Assembly: GCA_902569415.1 (NCBI GenBank)
Contig: CACFUH010000006.1
Location: forward strand, 1 to 47,987
Source: an uncultured Pelagibacteraceae bacterium
GTDB lineage: Bacteria; Pseudomonadota; Alphaproteobacteria; Pelagibacterales; Pelagibacteraceae
Length of the DNA stretch: 47,987 bases
Direction of reading: 5' to 3'
In this document: positions 22,895-32,312 of the stretch, in pieces
Position numbering within the stretch: the stretch's first letter is position 1
Layout: every line of letters starts with the position of its first letter
Notes under the pieces: model-generated
What the model saw: the letters and a program-made list of their open reading frames with translations, nothing else
Databases searched by the model: none
Told to the model about the DNA's origin: nothing
Program-made: the position numbers and the translations under genes

Positions 22895-24139
22895 ATGACA
22901 AATAAATTTAAAATTGGGATTGTGGGAGCTGGAATACAAGGTGTATGTAATGCACTTTTTTTACAAAAAAAAGGTTTTCAGGTAACCTTATTTGACAGGG
23001 AAGAGCCAGGGAACCAAGCAGCCTCATATGGCAATGCAGGACACTTTTCACCTTATGCTTCAGTGCCAGTAAATAGACCAGATATTTTAACTGATGTTCC
23101 TGCTATGCTTTTAAGTTCTACTGGACCATTAGCATTAAAATGGAATTATGTTCCAAAAATGCTTCCTTGGTTTATAAAATTTATTAAAAATTGTAGTAAA
23201 AAAAATATGATGCATACAGCAAAATATATGCATCAAATATTAGACTTAGCTTTACCAGCTTATGATGAACTATTTGAGGAAATTGATCTGTCTGGATTGG
23301 TGGAAAACAAAGGTATTATGTATATATGGAATGATCAAAATCTTAAAAGTAGAGAATTAGAAATAAAAATAAGAAATGAAATAGGAGCTGAACAACAATT
23401 ATTAAGTAAAAGTGAGATCCATGATCTAGAACCTAATATTAAAAATATTTATCATGCTGGGGTTTTTTATAAAAAAGCAAGACATGCAAGAAACCCAGGA
23501 AAAATTTGGGTCAAATTATTTGAAAGTTTTGTGAAAAAAGGTGGAAAATTTTTAAAATTAAATATTAAAAAAGTAGACTTTGATGAAAATAATCCTGTAG
23601 TAAGATCAGAAACACAAAGATTTATATTTGATAAACTAGTTATTTGTTGTGGAGCATTTTCAAAAAAGTTAACAGATAATTTACATGAAAATATTCCGCT
23701 AGACACTGAAAGAGGCTATCACATTCATTTTAAAGGTTTTGATAATTTGATTTCACGTCCTGTTGTTTTTCAGAATAGGGGCTTTGGTATGACACCTATG
23801 GAGCAAGGACTAAGAGTTGTTGGAACTGTTGAGTTTGGAGGTTTAAATAATCCACTTTCAAAATCAAGAATAAAAAATTTAGTCAATAATGCTAAGTTTT
23901 TATTAGACGGTCTTCCAGATCATCATGATGATGAATGGTTAGGATTTAGACCAACATTACCAGATTACCTTCCTGTTATTGGATCTTCTAAAAATTATAA
24001 TAATGTTTTCTATTCTTTTGGTCACCATCATTTAGGGTGGACTTTAGCAGCTATATCTGGAAAGATAATTTCTAAAATGATTTCAAATGAGAATACTAAT
24101 TTAGATTTAGAACCATACAGTTCTTTAAGGTTTTCTTAA
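22895..24139 (+). CDS. DadA-like FAD-dependent D-amino-acid dehydrogenase/oxidase
   Basis: 414 aa; KIGIVGAGIQGVCNALFLQKKGFQVTLFDREEPGNQAASYGNAG; LGFRPTLPDYLPVIG; HHHLGWTLAAISGKII. Confidence 0.88.
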   Translation: MTNKFKIGIVGAGIQGVCNALFLQKKGFQVTLFDREEPGNQAASYGNAGHFSPYASVPVNRPDILTDVPAMLLSSTGPLALKWNYVPKMLPWFIKFIKNCSKKNMMHTAKYMHQILDLALPAYDELFEEIDLSGLVENKGIMYIWNDQNLKSRELEIKIRNEIGAEQQLLSKSEIHDLEPNIKNIYHAGVFYKKARHARNPGKIWVKLFESFVKKGGKFLKLNIKKVDFDENNPVVRSETQRFIFDKLVICCGAFSKKLTDNLHENIPLDTERGYHIHFKGFDNLISRPVVFQNRGFGMTPMEQGLRVVGTVEFGGLNNPLSKSRIKNLVNNAKFLLDGLPDHHDDEWLGFRPTLPDYLPVIGSSKNYNNVFYSFGHHHLGWTLAAISGKIISKMISNENTNLDLEPYSSLRFS

Positions 24140-24142
24140 ATC

Positions 24143-25042
24143 GTGAAAAACAATAACCAAATAGCCTATTTAATTTTAATATTAACTACTATATTTTGGT
24201 CAGGAAATTTCATTGTTGGTAAAGCTGCAAGCATGTTTCAAATACCACCATTTTCTCTAAACTTTTATAGGTGGTTTTTTGCTGGGCTAATCTTATTTCC
24301 ATTTACTTATAAGGAAATAATGAACAATAAAAAATATATTTTAGATAATCTAGGTTTTTTTATAATATTGGGAATAACTAGCATAACGATATTTAATTCT
24401 ATTGTTTATTATTCACTTTATTATACTCAGGTCATTAGTGGAATTTTAATGATTTCAACTATTCCAGTATGGATAATTTTTATTTCTTCCATCTTAAAAA
24501 TTGAAAAAACAAACATCTTTCAAATTATTGGAGTTATTTTATCTCTAACTGGAGTAATATTTATTATTACAAAGGCTGATTTAAATTTAATAAAAAATTT
24601 AAATTTTAATAAAGGAGATTTATCAATGGTTGTTGCCATGTTTTCTTGGGCAATTTATTCCGCTCTTTTAAAAAGTAAAAAATATAAAATTTCACAAATG
24701 TCCTTATTAGAAGTTGTAATTATTTGTGGATTAGTTTTTTTAATACCAATTTATGTTATTGAAATGAATATGGGAAATCCAATCATTTTAGGAAAACCAT
24801 TTTATTTAATTTTAGCATACGTAGTGATTTTTCCTGGACTAGCGGCATTTTTTTTCTGGATAAAAGGAATTTCAATTATTGGAGCAAATAGAGCTGGAAT
24901 ATTTTTGCATTTGATGCCAATTATGGGAGCAATAATGGCAATGTTAATTTTTGATGAAAAATTTATGTCTTACCATATTCTTGGAGCAATATTTATAGTT
25001 GCTGGCATAACACTTTCAAACAAAAAAAAACTAAATGAATAA
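24143..25042 (+). CDS. EamA/DMT-family transporter
   Basis: 299 aa, about 10 TM segments, two EamA repeats (NFIVGKAA...FYRWFFAGLIL; GANRAGIFLHLMPIMGAIMAMLIFDE). Confidence 0.9.
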   Translation: MKNNNQIAYLILILTTIFWSGNFIVGKAASMFQIPPFSLNFYRWFFAGLILFPFTYKEIMNNKKYILDNLGFFIILGITSITIFNSIVYYSLYYTQVISGILMISTIPVWIIFISSILKIEKTNIFQIIGVILSLTGVIFIITKADLNLIKNLNFNKGDLSMVVAMFSWAIYSALLKSKKYKISQMSLLEVVIICGLVFLIPIYVIEMNMGNPIILGKPFYLILAYVVIFPGLAAFFFWIKGISIIGANRAGIFLHLMPIMGAIMAMLIFDEKFMSYHILGAIFIVAGITLSNKKKLNE

Positions 25043-25766
25043 TACAAAATCTAAATTTTTAAACATTTCAAAAAAGTATACTTATTTGAAGAAATTTTAT
25101 TACTTTTATAATATTTATATTAGAAATTATAAATTTTTGAAAAACGGTTCTCAATTTGGGGAAGATAAGTTTATTTTAAATAAATTTGGAAAAAATTACA
25201 AAGGAAAGTTTCTAGATATTGGCTGCTATCATCCTACTAAGCATAATAATACTTATCTATTATATAAGAATGGGTGGTCAGGTATTAATATTGATTTAAA
25301 TCCATTGACAATTGAATTGTTTAATTTTGCAAGACAAAGAGATAAAAATTTAAATATTGCAATATCAGATGAAGAGAGCACACAAAAACTATATTTTCTT
25401 GATGAGCTTAATACACAAAACACTTTAGATAATAATCATCTTTCATTTTTAAAGGATCATCACAATATTGAAAATAGTGAAATAACTGAGAAAAAAATAA
25501 AAACAAAAAAAATTGATCAAATTCTTAATGATTTTGACTTTAATAATATTGATTTTATGAATATAGATATCGAAGGACATGAGATTAATGTGCTTAAAAA
25601 ATTAAATTTTGAAAAATTTTTTATTAAACTTTTATGTGTTGAAATGATTAATCATAATGAAAAATCAAAACAAAATAATAAAGAAATTGACGATTTGTTA
25701 AAAAAAAGTAATTATAAATTAATAAAAAAATTTGACTTTAATTACATTTATGAAAAAAATAAATAA
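25035..25766 (+). CDS. FkbM-family methyltransferase
   Basis: 243 aa; SQFGEDKFIL...GKFLDIGCYHPTKHNNTYLLYKNGWSGINIDLNP; NIDFMNIDIEGHEINVLK. Confidence 0.85.
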   Translation: MNNTKSKFLNISKKYTYLKKFYYFYNIYIRNYKFLKNGSQFGEDKFILNKFGKNYKGKFLDIGCYHPTKHNNTYLLYKNGWSGINIDLNPLTIELFNFARQRDKNLNIAISDEESTQKLYFLDELNTQNTLDNNHLSFLKDHHNIENSEITEKKIKTKKIDQILNDFDFNNIDFMNIDIEGHEINVLKKLNFEKFFIKLLCVEMINHNEKSKQNNKEIDDLLKKSNYKLIKKFDFNYIYEKNK

Positions 25767-26118
25767 AGAATTATCTGAAGAGCAAAAACTAATTTTATTT
25801 AAAGAAGGAACAGAAGCTCCTGGATCAAGTGAATTAAATTACGAAAAAAAAGAAGGAAGCTATCATTGTATTAATTGTGGAGTAAAATTATTTGAATCTA
25901 ATACTAAATATGAGAGTGGTTCTGGATGGCCTTCATTTTTTAAATCTCTACCAGATGTTTTTGAGACAAAAACTGATAATTTACTAGGCTATCCTCGAAC
26001 AGAATACCACTGTAAGAATTGCGGAGGACATCACGGCCATATTTTTGATGATGGTCCAAGGCCAACAGGAAAAAGATATTGCAATAACGGAATTTGTCTA
26101 TTCTTTAAGGAGAAATAG
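25750..26118 (+). CDS. msrB: Peptide-methionine (R)-S-oxide reductase
   Basis: Start set at 25750 (ATG AAAAAAATAAATAAAGAA) rather than 25732; YHCINCGVKLFES...SGSGWPSF...EYHCKNCGGHHGHIFDDGPRPTGKRYCNNG. Confidence 0.94.
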   Translation: MKKINKELSEEQKLILFKEGTEAPGSSELNYEKKEGSYHCINCGVKLFESNTKYESGSGWPSFFKSLPDVFETKTDNLLGYPRTEYHCKNCGGHHGHIFDDGPRPTGKRYCNNGICLFFKEK

Positions 26119-26145
26119 TTTATATTAGAACATTAATAAATATAT

Positions 26146-26400
26146 TTATTTTAAAAGTTCAAATAATTTTTCTTTTTTTTCTAAGTCTCTTAACTCTACG
26201 TATCCACCAACATGGTGATCATCAAAAAATATTTGTGGAATAGTCCTTTTTCCATTTGCTTTTTTAATCATTTCATCCCTAAGCCCTTCTTTTGATGAAA
26301 TGTCTATTTCTTGATATTTTAGATTATTCCTTGAAAATAGTCTTTTTGCTGCTTCACAAAAATTACACATTGGGCCTGAATACATAGTAATATTTTTCAT
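26146..26400 (-). CDS. grxC: Glutaredoxin (GrxC-like), CNFC active site
   Basis: 84 aa; YSGPMCNFCEAAKRLF, RTIPQIFFDDHHVGGYVEL. Confidence 0.93.
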   Translation of the reverse strand: MKNITMYSGPMCNFCEAAKRLFSRNNLKYQEIDISSKEGLRDEMIKKANGKRTIPQIFFDDHHVGGYVELRDLEKKEKLFELLK

Positions 26401-26623
26401 GGTTTATATATATTTATAATGCAAATTTAGTACAGTGTGTTATAATTACCTTAGATAGTCCTATCTAGCCATCTTTAGCTCCCGGTTTTTTAGGGCTATC
26501 CAAAAATTCGTAAAATTTAATATTTAATAGATTCGAAAAAATCTTCTTAATAAATGTTCAGCAAAATAAATAATATTGTACAACCCAAAGATGTTAAAAT
26601 AAGTCAATAAAATAGAGGTTTTT

Positions 26624-26643
26624 TTGTTGTAAATTTACAACAA
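26624..26643. promoter_or_regulatory. Perfect 20-bp palindrome, candidate operator
   Basis: TTGTTGTAAA|TTTACAACAA upstream of the 26754 outer-membrane protein gene. Confidence 0.5.
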
Positions 26644-26753
26644 TGAGAATTAATGTATAAAATCAGATATAAGTTATGTGTTATTAAGAGGATTAAAATG
26701 ATATCAAAACACATATTTTTTATAAAAAATTAAATAAATAAGGACATAATATT

Positions 26754-27428
26754 ATGAAAACTTTAAAAGCAATTACACTGTCTTTAGTAATGATGTTTGG
26801 TCTTTCTAGTGCTGCATATTCTATTGAAGGATTAGGCATTGGTGTATCAGGTAATTACAATGGTTTCTACGCGGTTGGTGAAGAAATACCTAGTAACAAC
26901 GTAGGTAACAAAGATAGAAAAGAAGCCGGTGCATTTTTAGAGACAACAATGTCTGTATTCATTGAATACGATGCAGGCCCTGTTTCTATTGGTGTTGACT
27001 ACTTCCCGGGCGATATATCTACACCTGAGAACACAAACATTCAGCATACGTCAGACTCAGATTCGACTAACTTAACAAACACAGTTCAAGCAGATTTTAA
27101 AGACTTGATCTCTCTTTATGCAATTCTACCTCTACCTATAGAGGCGCTTGAAGGAGCATATTTAAAAGCTGGACTTAGAGAAGCAACTGTTGAAACTAAT
27201 GAGAATTTAGGAACAGGTGGTTCTTACGGTGATGTTGAAGTTCAAGGATGGACTGCTGGACTAGGTTATCAAGTTGATGGTGAAAATGGAATGTCATTTA
27301 GACTTGAAGCAACTGCAACTCAATGGGACGATGTAACATCGACAAACGATGCAGACACTTCAACAAAAGTAAAAATTACAGACATGATGTCAGCTAGTGC
27401 TACAGTGTCTATACTAAAAACTTTTTAA
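26754..27428 (+). CDS. Putative outer-membrane beta-barrel protein
   Basis: 224 aa; signal peptide MKTLKAITLSLVMMFGLSSAAYS, alternating amphipathic strands, C-terminal Phe. Confidence 0.75.
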   Translation: MKTLKAITLSLVMMFGLSSAAYSIEGLGIGVSGNYNGFYAVGEEIPSNNVGNKDRKEAGAFLETTMSVFIEYDAGPVSIGVDYFPGDISTPENTNIQHTSDSDSTNLTNTVQADFKDLISLYAILPLPIEALEGAYLKAGLREATVETNENLGTGGSYGDVEVQGWTAGLGYQVDGENGMSFRLEATATQWDDVTSTNDADTSTKVKITDMMSASATVSILKTF

Positions 27429-27446
27429 GTAAAGTTTACATTTATT

Positions 27447-27482
27447 AAAAAGACCAGCAATTTATTGCTGGTCTTTTTTTTT
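27447..27482 (+). terminator. Rho-independent terminator
   Basis: AAAAAGACCAGCAA-TTTA-TTGCTGGTCTTTTT, perfect stem plus T tract, after the 27428 stop. Confidence 0.95.
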
Positions 27483-27532
27483 GTCTAATTAAATATGGTT
27501 ATTTGTTATATTAAAGAATATTGTAACCAAAT

Positions 27533-28303
27533 ATGAATTTAGGATTTATAGGAACTGGAAAAATAACTTCATCTGTAGTTACGGGAATATGTAGATCTAA
27601 AATATCTTTTAATAAGATAGTATTATCACCAAGGAATAGAAATGTAGCAAAGAAACTCAAAAGACAATTCAGAAAAGTTTCTATTGCAAAAAATAATCAG
27701 GAAATAGTTAATTCATGTAATTGGGTTTTTTTAGCTGTTACACCCACTGTAGGTGAAAAAATAATTAAAAATTTAAAATTTAAATCAAGCCAAACAATTG
27801 TTAGTTTTATTTCAACGATGACTTTGCCTCAACTTAAAAAAGCTATCAAAGTAAAAGCGACAATTGCAAGAGCAGTGCCGCTTCCTCCAATTTCATTAAA
27901 AAAAGGCCCAGTTCCATTGTTTCCTCCAAATAAAAAAATTAAAAACTTTTTTGATAAAATTGGAACAACAATTGAAATTAATAATGAAAAATTGTCTAAA
28001 AACTTTTGGTCTACTTCAGGAATGATGGCACCATTTTATGAGTTATTAAGCACAATGTCTAATTGGCTAGTTAAACGTGGTGTTAAAAGAGATAAAGCAC
28101 AGAAGTATATTACTTCACTTTTTGTTGCATTATCCGAAGATGCTGTTGTTAATTCTAATAAAGATTTGAAATATTTAGTAAAAGAGTCTCAAACTCCAAG
28201 AGGACTTAATGAACAAGGTGTTAAAGAACTAAGAAAATCTGGATTCTATAGATCAACAGAAAAAACATTAAATAGTATTCTTAAAAGATTAAACAAAGTA
28301 TAA
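27533..28303 (+). CDS. ProC-like NAD(P)-binding protein (pyrroline-5-carboxylate reductase family)
   Basis: 256 aa; MNLGFIGTGKITSSVVTGI; VFLAVTP; ESQTPRGLNEQGVKELRKSGFY ProC-like C-terminus. Confidence 0.8.
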   Translation: MNLGFIGTGKITSSVVTGICRSKISFNKIVLSPRNRNVAKKLKRQFRKVSIAKNNQEIVNSCNWVFLAVTPTVGEKIIKNLKFKSSQTIVSFISTMTLPQLKKAIKVKATIARAVPLPPISLKKGPVPLFPPNKKIKNFFDKIGTTIEINNEKLSKNFWSTSGMMAPFYELLSTMSNWLVKRGVKRDKAQKYITSLFVALSEDAVVNSNKDLKYLVKESQTPRGLNEQGVKELRKSGFYRSTEKTLNSILKRLNKV

Positions 28304-29092
28304 TTGTCTATGCAGCCTGATCAAAATATTCTGCAGATTAATAATATTTCAAAATATTTTGGTGGTTTAGCAGCAGTATCAAATTGTTCTTTAAACATTA
28401 AAAAAGGATCTATCACCGGAGTTATTGGTCCAAATGGATCTGGCAAAACTACATTATTTAATTTGATTGCGGGAAATTTAAAACCTAACTCAGGACATGT
28501 AAAGTTTAATAACGAAGAAATAACTTCAATCCCTTCATATGAATTGTTTTCAAAAGGATTGTTGAGAACCTTTCAAATAGCACATGAGTTTACAAATTTA
28601 ACTGTGTTGGAGAATTTAATGATGGTTCCTGGCAATCAATCTGGAGAAAAATTGATGACAGCATTGCTAAAGCCAAAATTAGTTAAAAAAGAGGAAGAAA
28701 TCGTAAAACAAAAAGCTTATGAGGTTATTGATTTTTTAAATTTAAAGCATTTATCAAACGAATTAGCCGGAAATCTATCAGGTGGTCAAAAAAAATTACT
28801 TGAGCTTGGAAGAACTATGATGGTTGATGCAAAAATAGTTTTACTTGATGAAGTTGGAGCTGGAGTTAACAGAACCTTACTAAAAGATATTGGAACTGCT
28901 ATTCAAAGATTAAATAAAGAAAAAGGTTATACATTCTGTATGATTGAACATGATATGGATTTTATAAAAAGAATGTGCGACCCAGTAATTGTTATGGCGG
29001 AAGGATCTGTATTATTTGAAGGTACACCAGACGAAGTGATGAAAAATGAAAAAGTAATAGATAGCTATTTAGGCCGAGCAAAAACAAAATAG
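28304..29092 (+). CDS. livG: Branched-chain amino acid ABC transporter ATP-binding protein LivG
   Basis: 262 aa; GVIGPNGSGKTTLFNLIAG, NLSGGQKKLLELGRTMM. TTG start at 28304 or ATG at 28310. Confidence 0.92.
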   Translation: MSMQPDQNILQINNISKYFGGLAAVSNCSLNIKKGSITGVIGPNGSGKTTLFNLIAGNLKPNSGHVKFNNEEITSIPSYELFSKGLLRTFQIAHEFTNLTVLENLMMVPGNQSGEKLMTALLKPKLVKKEEEIVKQKAYEVIDFLNLKHLSNELAGNLSGGQKKLLELGRTMMVDAKIVLLDEVGAGVNRTLLKDIGTAIQRLNKEKGYTFCMIEHDMDFIKRMCDPVIVMAEGSVLFEGTPDEVMKNEKVIDSYLGRAKTK

Positions 29093-29105
29093 GAGAAAAT
29101 AATTA

Positions 29106-29813
29106 ATGACTTTTTTTGAAGGAAGTAAAATGACAGCTGGATATGGAAATGGTCCAGATATTATTAGCTCATGTTCAATTAATGCAAACAGAGGAGAGAT
29201 AGTTGCAATACTTGGTCCCAATGGTGCTGGAAAGTCTACAGCAATGAAAGCAATGTTAGGACTTCTTAATTTGAAATCAGGTTCTGTTTCAATGGATGGA
29301 AAAGATATTTCTAATTTATCTCCTCAAAATAGGGTTAAGGCTGGCATATCATTCGTTCCACAAACTAGAAATGTATTTGCCGATTTAACTGTGAAAGAAA
29401 ATTTAGAGGTTGGAGCTTTTTTACGTGAAGATGATGTTAGTAAAGTTATCGAGGAAATTTATGAATTATTTCCTATTTTAAATGAAAAGAAATCTCAAAA
29501 AGTAGGTGAATTATCAGGAGGACAAAGACAACAAGTGGCTCTTGGAAGAGCATTAATGATAAGGCCTTCTGTTTTAATGTTAGATGAGCCAACTGCAGGA
29601 GTTTCCCCAATAGTAATGGACGAATTATTTGAGCATATAATTAAAGTCAAAGAAACAAATGTAGCAATTATAATGGTCGAACAAAATGCAAAACAAGCAT
29701 TGAGTATTTCTGATAGAGGATACGTATTAGTAACAGGTGAAAATAAATTTGAAGGATCTGGAAAAGAATTACTTGATGATCCCGAAGTTAGAAGGTCTTT
29801 CCTAGGAGCTTAA
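29106..29813 (+). CDS. livF: Branched-chain amino acid ABC transporter ATP-binding protein LivF
   Basis: 235 aa; AILGPNGAGKSTAMKAMLGLL, ELSGGQRQQVALGRALM, MLDEPTAGVSP. Confidence 0.93.
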   Translation: MTFFEGSKMTAGYGNGPDIISSCSINANRGEIVAILGPNGAGKSTAMKAMLGLLNLKSGSVSMDGKDISNLSPQNRVKAGISFVPQTRNVFADLTVKENLEVGAFLREDDVSKVIEEIYELFPILNEKKSQKVGELSGGQRQQVALGRALMIRPSVLMLDEPTAGVSPIVMDELFEHIIKVKETNVAIIMVEQNAKQALSISDRGYVLVTGENKFEGSGKELLDDPEVRRSFLGA

Positions 29814-30824
29814 ATGGACTTTATAAATGCAATATTGGTATTATTAAATTATACGATAATACCTGCTTTAACATACGGATCACAGTTAGCACTTGGAGCA
29901 ATTTTTGTAACTTTGATTTATGGAATATTAAGATTTGCAAACTTTGCAACTGGAGACATGATGTCATTTGGAACTATGTTTGCGGTTCTTCTTACATATT
30001 ATTTTCAATCTTTAGGTATAAATCTAGGAATATTTCCAACAGCTTTAATAACAATTCCTTTTGCAACTTTTATGATGATTTTATACATGTTATCCATAGA
30101 CAAATTTGTATTTGAATATTATCGAATTAAAAAAAGCCCACCAGTTCAGCTAGCAATGGTAAGTGTTGGGGTAATGTTTGTTACTCAAGCAATAATAAGG
30201 ATAATAATCGGACCTGCAGATAGAACTTTTCTTGATGGAGAAAAATTTATTTTAAAAGCTTCAGAATTTAAAGAAATGACAGGATTAAACGAGGGTTTAA
30301 CCATTAAGTCAACACAGGCGATAACAATAGTTATTACAATGATTGTAGTTTCTATAATGTTTTGGTTTTTAAATAGAACTAAAACCGGAACAAGTATGAG
30401 AGCTTATTCTGATAATGAGGATTTAGCTTTACTATCAGGAATAGATCCAAAAAAAGTTGTATTAATTACTTGGATTATTGCTGGAATATTGGCAACAATT
30501 GGTGGAATTTTGTATGGACTAGATAAAAGCTATAGACCATTTGTATATTTTAATAATATGTTGCCAATATTTGCAGCAGCAATTGTTGGTGGAATAGGAA
30601 ATCCTTTTGGTGCTTTTTTAGGGGGATACGTTATTGCATTTGCTGAAATATTTTTAACATACGCTTATAAAAAGTTTTTTACATATATACTCCCAGAAGC
30701 ATTAGAACCAAATTCTATGATGCAAATATTATCAACTGATTATAAGTTTGCAGTTTCATTTTCAATTTTAGTAATTGTCTTATTATTTAGACCTTCGGGA
30801 ATATTTAAAGGAAAAACACTATGA
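29814..30824 (+). CDS. livH: Branched-chain amino acid ABC transporter permease LivH
   Basis: 336-aa polytopic protein; LALGAIFVTLIYGILRFANFATGDMMSFG, AAIVGGIGNPFGAFLGGYVIAFAE. Confidence 0.93.
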   Translation: MDFINAILVLLNYTIIPALTYGSQLALGAIFVTLIYGILRFANFATGDMMSFGTMFAVLLTYYFQSLGINLGIFPTALITIPFATFMMILYMLSIDKFVFEYYRIKKSPPVQLAMVSVGVMFVTQAIIRIIIGPADRTFLDGEKFILKASEFKEMTGLNEGLTIKSTQAITIVITMIVVSIMFWFLNRTKTGTSMRAYSDNEDLALLSGIDPKKVVLITWIIAGILATIGGILYGLDKSYRPFVYFNNMLPIFAAAIVGGIGNPFGAFLGGYVIAFAEIFLTYAYKKFFTYILPEALEPNSMMQILSTDYKFAVSFSILVIVLLFRPSGIFKGKTL

Positions 30825-32191
30825 GACAATATACAAATGTAATTACAGCTTACTTAATAATGTTTACCTTAATTATTTTGGTCGGAATATTCCAATCCTG
30901 GTCAATTGCTTTAACAATTTTAAACTACTGTTTAATTTCAGCAGTTATGACTATAGGTGCAAATATCCAATGGGGATATGCCGGGTTAATTAACTTTGGA
31001 ATAATGGGTTACACCGCTTTAGGCGGATTAGCTGTTGTACTTATATCGGTGGCACCTGTTGGAGAAGCTTGGCGTGTAGGCGGTTTAAATATGATGATTT
31101 GCCTCGGAGTTATTGTTGGAATGGTCTTTTCAATTCGTCTTACTTTAAAAAAAATTGCAAAATCCAAAAATAGAAATTATTTAGTAGCTGCTATAATTAT
31201 AATTGGAATATTATTACTAAGATTAATTTCCGAACCAGCTATTGAAAGTATTGAAGCAGTAGAACCAGCTAAAACAGGTTTTTTAGGCGGACTTGGTCTA
31301 CCAGTTTTATTTTCGTGGATAGCAGGCGCTTTTCTTGCAGGTGGATTAGCTTTTGTTGTAGGAAAAGTAGCATTAGGTCTAAGAGCTGATTACCTGGCAA
31401 TTGCAACTCTATTAATTGCAGAAATAGTTGTATCAATAATCAAACATGAAGATTGGTTAGCGAGAGGAGTTAAAAATGTAATTGGTCTTAAAAGACCAGC
31501 ACCATATGAAATTAATCTTCAGCAATCACCGTGGTTTATAGATTTAGTTGAAAAATTTCACTCAGGAAAACTAGCATTAATTAATTCTGTTTCAGAAAAA
31601 CAAGAAGTTTTAAAACAGTTAGTTATTGATGCTTCATCGGTGTATGTAAAACTTTGTTTTACAGGGTTATTTTTAACCGTCGTTATAATTTTATTAATTG
31701 TTACTCAAAAAGCTCTTTATTCTCCATGGGGAAGAATGATGCGAGCAATAAGGGATAACGAAGAAGCTGCAGGAGCTATGGGAAAAAATGTCGTTAAACA
31801 ACATTTGTTAATATTTATTTTAGGTTCTGCAATAGTTGGTATAGCAGGGGCCATGATGGTAACCAACGATGGATTATTTACACCAGGAAGTTACAGACCA
31901 ATGAGATATACATTTGTTATTTGGGTAATGGTTATTGTTGGAGGAACAGGAAATAATTTTGGAGCAATTTTAGGTGGTTTTGTTGTTTGGTTTTTATGGG
32001 TTGAAGCAGCACCAATAGCATTATTTTTTATTAATCTTTTCACGGCACATTTACCAGAAACCAATGAAATTAGAGTGCATTTAATAAATAGTGCTCCTTA
32101 TTTTAGATTTTTAGTGATCGGAACAGCACTATTGGTTATAATGAGATTTAGACCACAAGGAATTTTACCGGAGAAAATAATTAAAAATTAA
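30821..32191 (+). CDS. livM: Branched-chain amino acid ABC transporter permease LivM
   Basis: 456-aa polytopic protein; GYAGLINFGIMGYTALGG, GVIGLRAD-like ALGLRADYLAIATLLIAEI, WVMVIVGGTGNNFGAILGG. Confidence 0.92.
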   Translation: MRQYTNVITAYLIMFTLIILVGIFQSWSIALTILNYCLISAVMTIGANIQWGYAGLINFGIMGYTALGGLAVVLISVAPVGEAWRVGGLNMMICLGVIVGMVFSIRLTLKKIAKSKNRNYLVAAIIIIGILLLRLISEPAIESIEAVEPAKTGFLGGLGLPVLFSWIAGAFLAGGLAFVVGKVALGLRADYLAIATLLIAEIVVSIIKHEDWLARGVKNVIGLKRPAPYEINLQQSPWFIDLVEKFHSGKLALINSVSEKQEVLKQLVIDASSVYVKLCFTGLFLTVVIILLIVTQKALYSPWGRMMRAIRDNEEAAGAMGKNVVKQHLLIFILGSAIVGIAGAMMVTNDGLFTPGSYRPMRYTFVIWVMVIVGGTGNNFGAILGGFVVWFLWVEAAPIALFFINLFTAHLPETNEIRVHLINSAPYFRFLVIGTALLVIMRFRPQGILPEKIIKN

Positions 32192-32260
32192 ATGAAATAT
32201 TTACTTTTAGGAATGGCATTAGCTTTTTTGATGTATTTATCTGATAAATATATTTTTTAG
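32192..32260 (+). CDS. Putative 22-aa hydrophobic microprotein
   Basis: ATG directly after the livM TAA: MKYLLLGMALAFLMYLSDKYIF*, one TM-length segment, ends just before the terminator. Not in the supplied ORF track (too short). Confidence 0.4.
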   Translation: MKYLLLGMALAFLMYLSDKYIF

Positions 32261-32266
32261 AATAAA

Positions 32267-32299
32267 AAAAACCCCAGCGAATTTCTTCGCTGAGGTTTT
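32267..32299. terminator. Bidirectional rho-independent terminator between convergent livM and SBP gene
   Basis: AAAACCCCAGCGAA-tttc-TTCGCTGAGGTTTT (one C/A mismatch), A-tract and T-tract flanks. Confidence 0.9.
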
Positions 32300-32312
32300 A
32301 AAGAATTAAGTA

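Noticed and set aside
30775-30993. 72-aa plus-strand ORF across livH/livM
   Set aside because: Out of frame with both conserved permeases; composition not protein-like.
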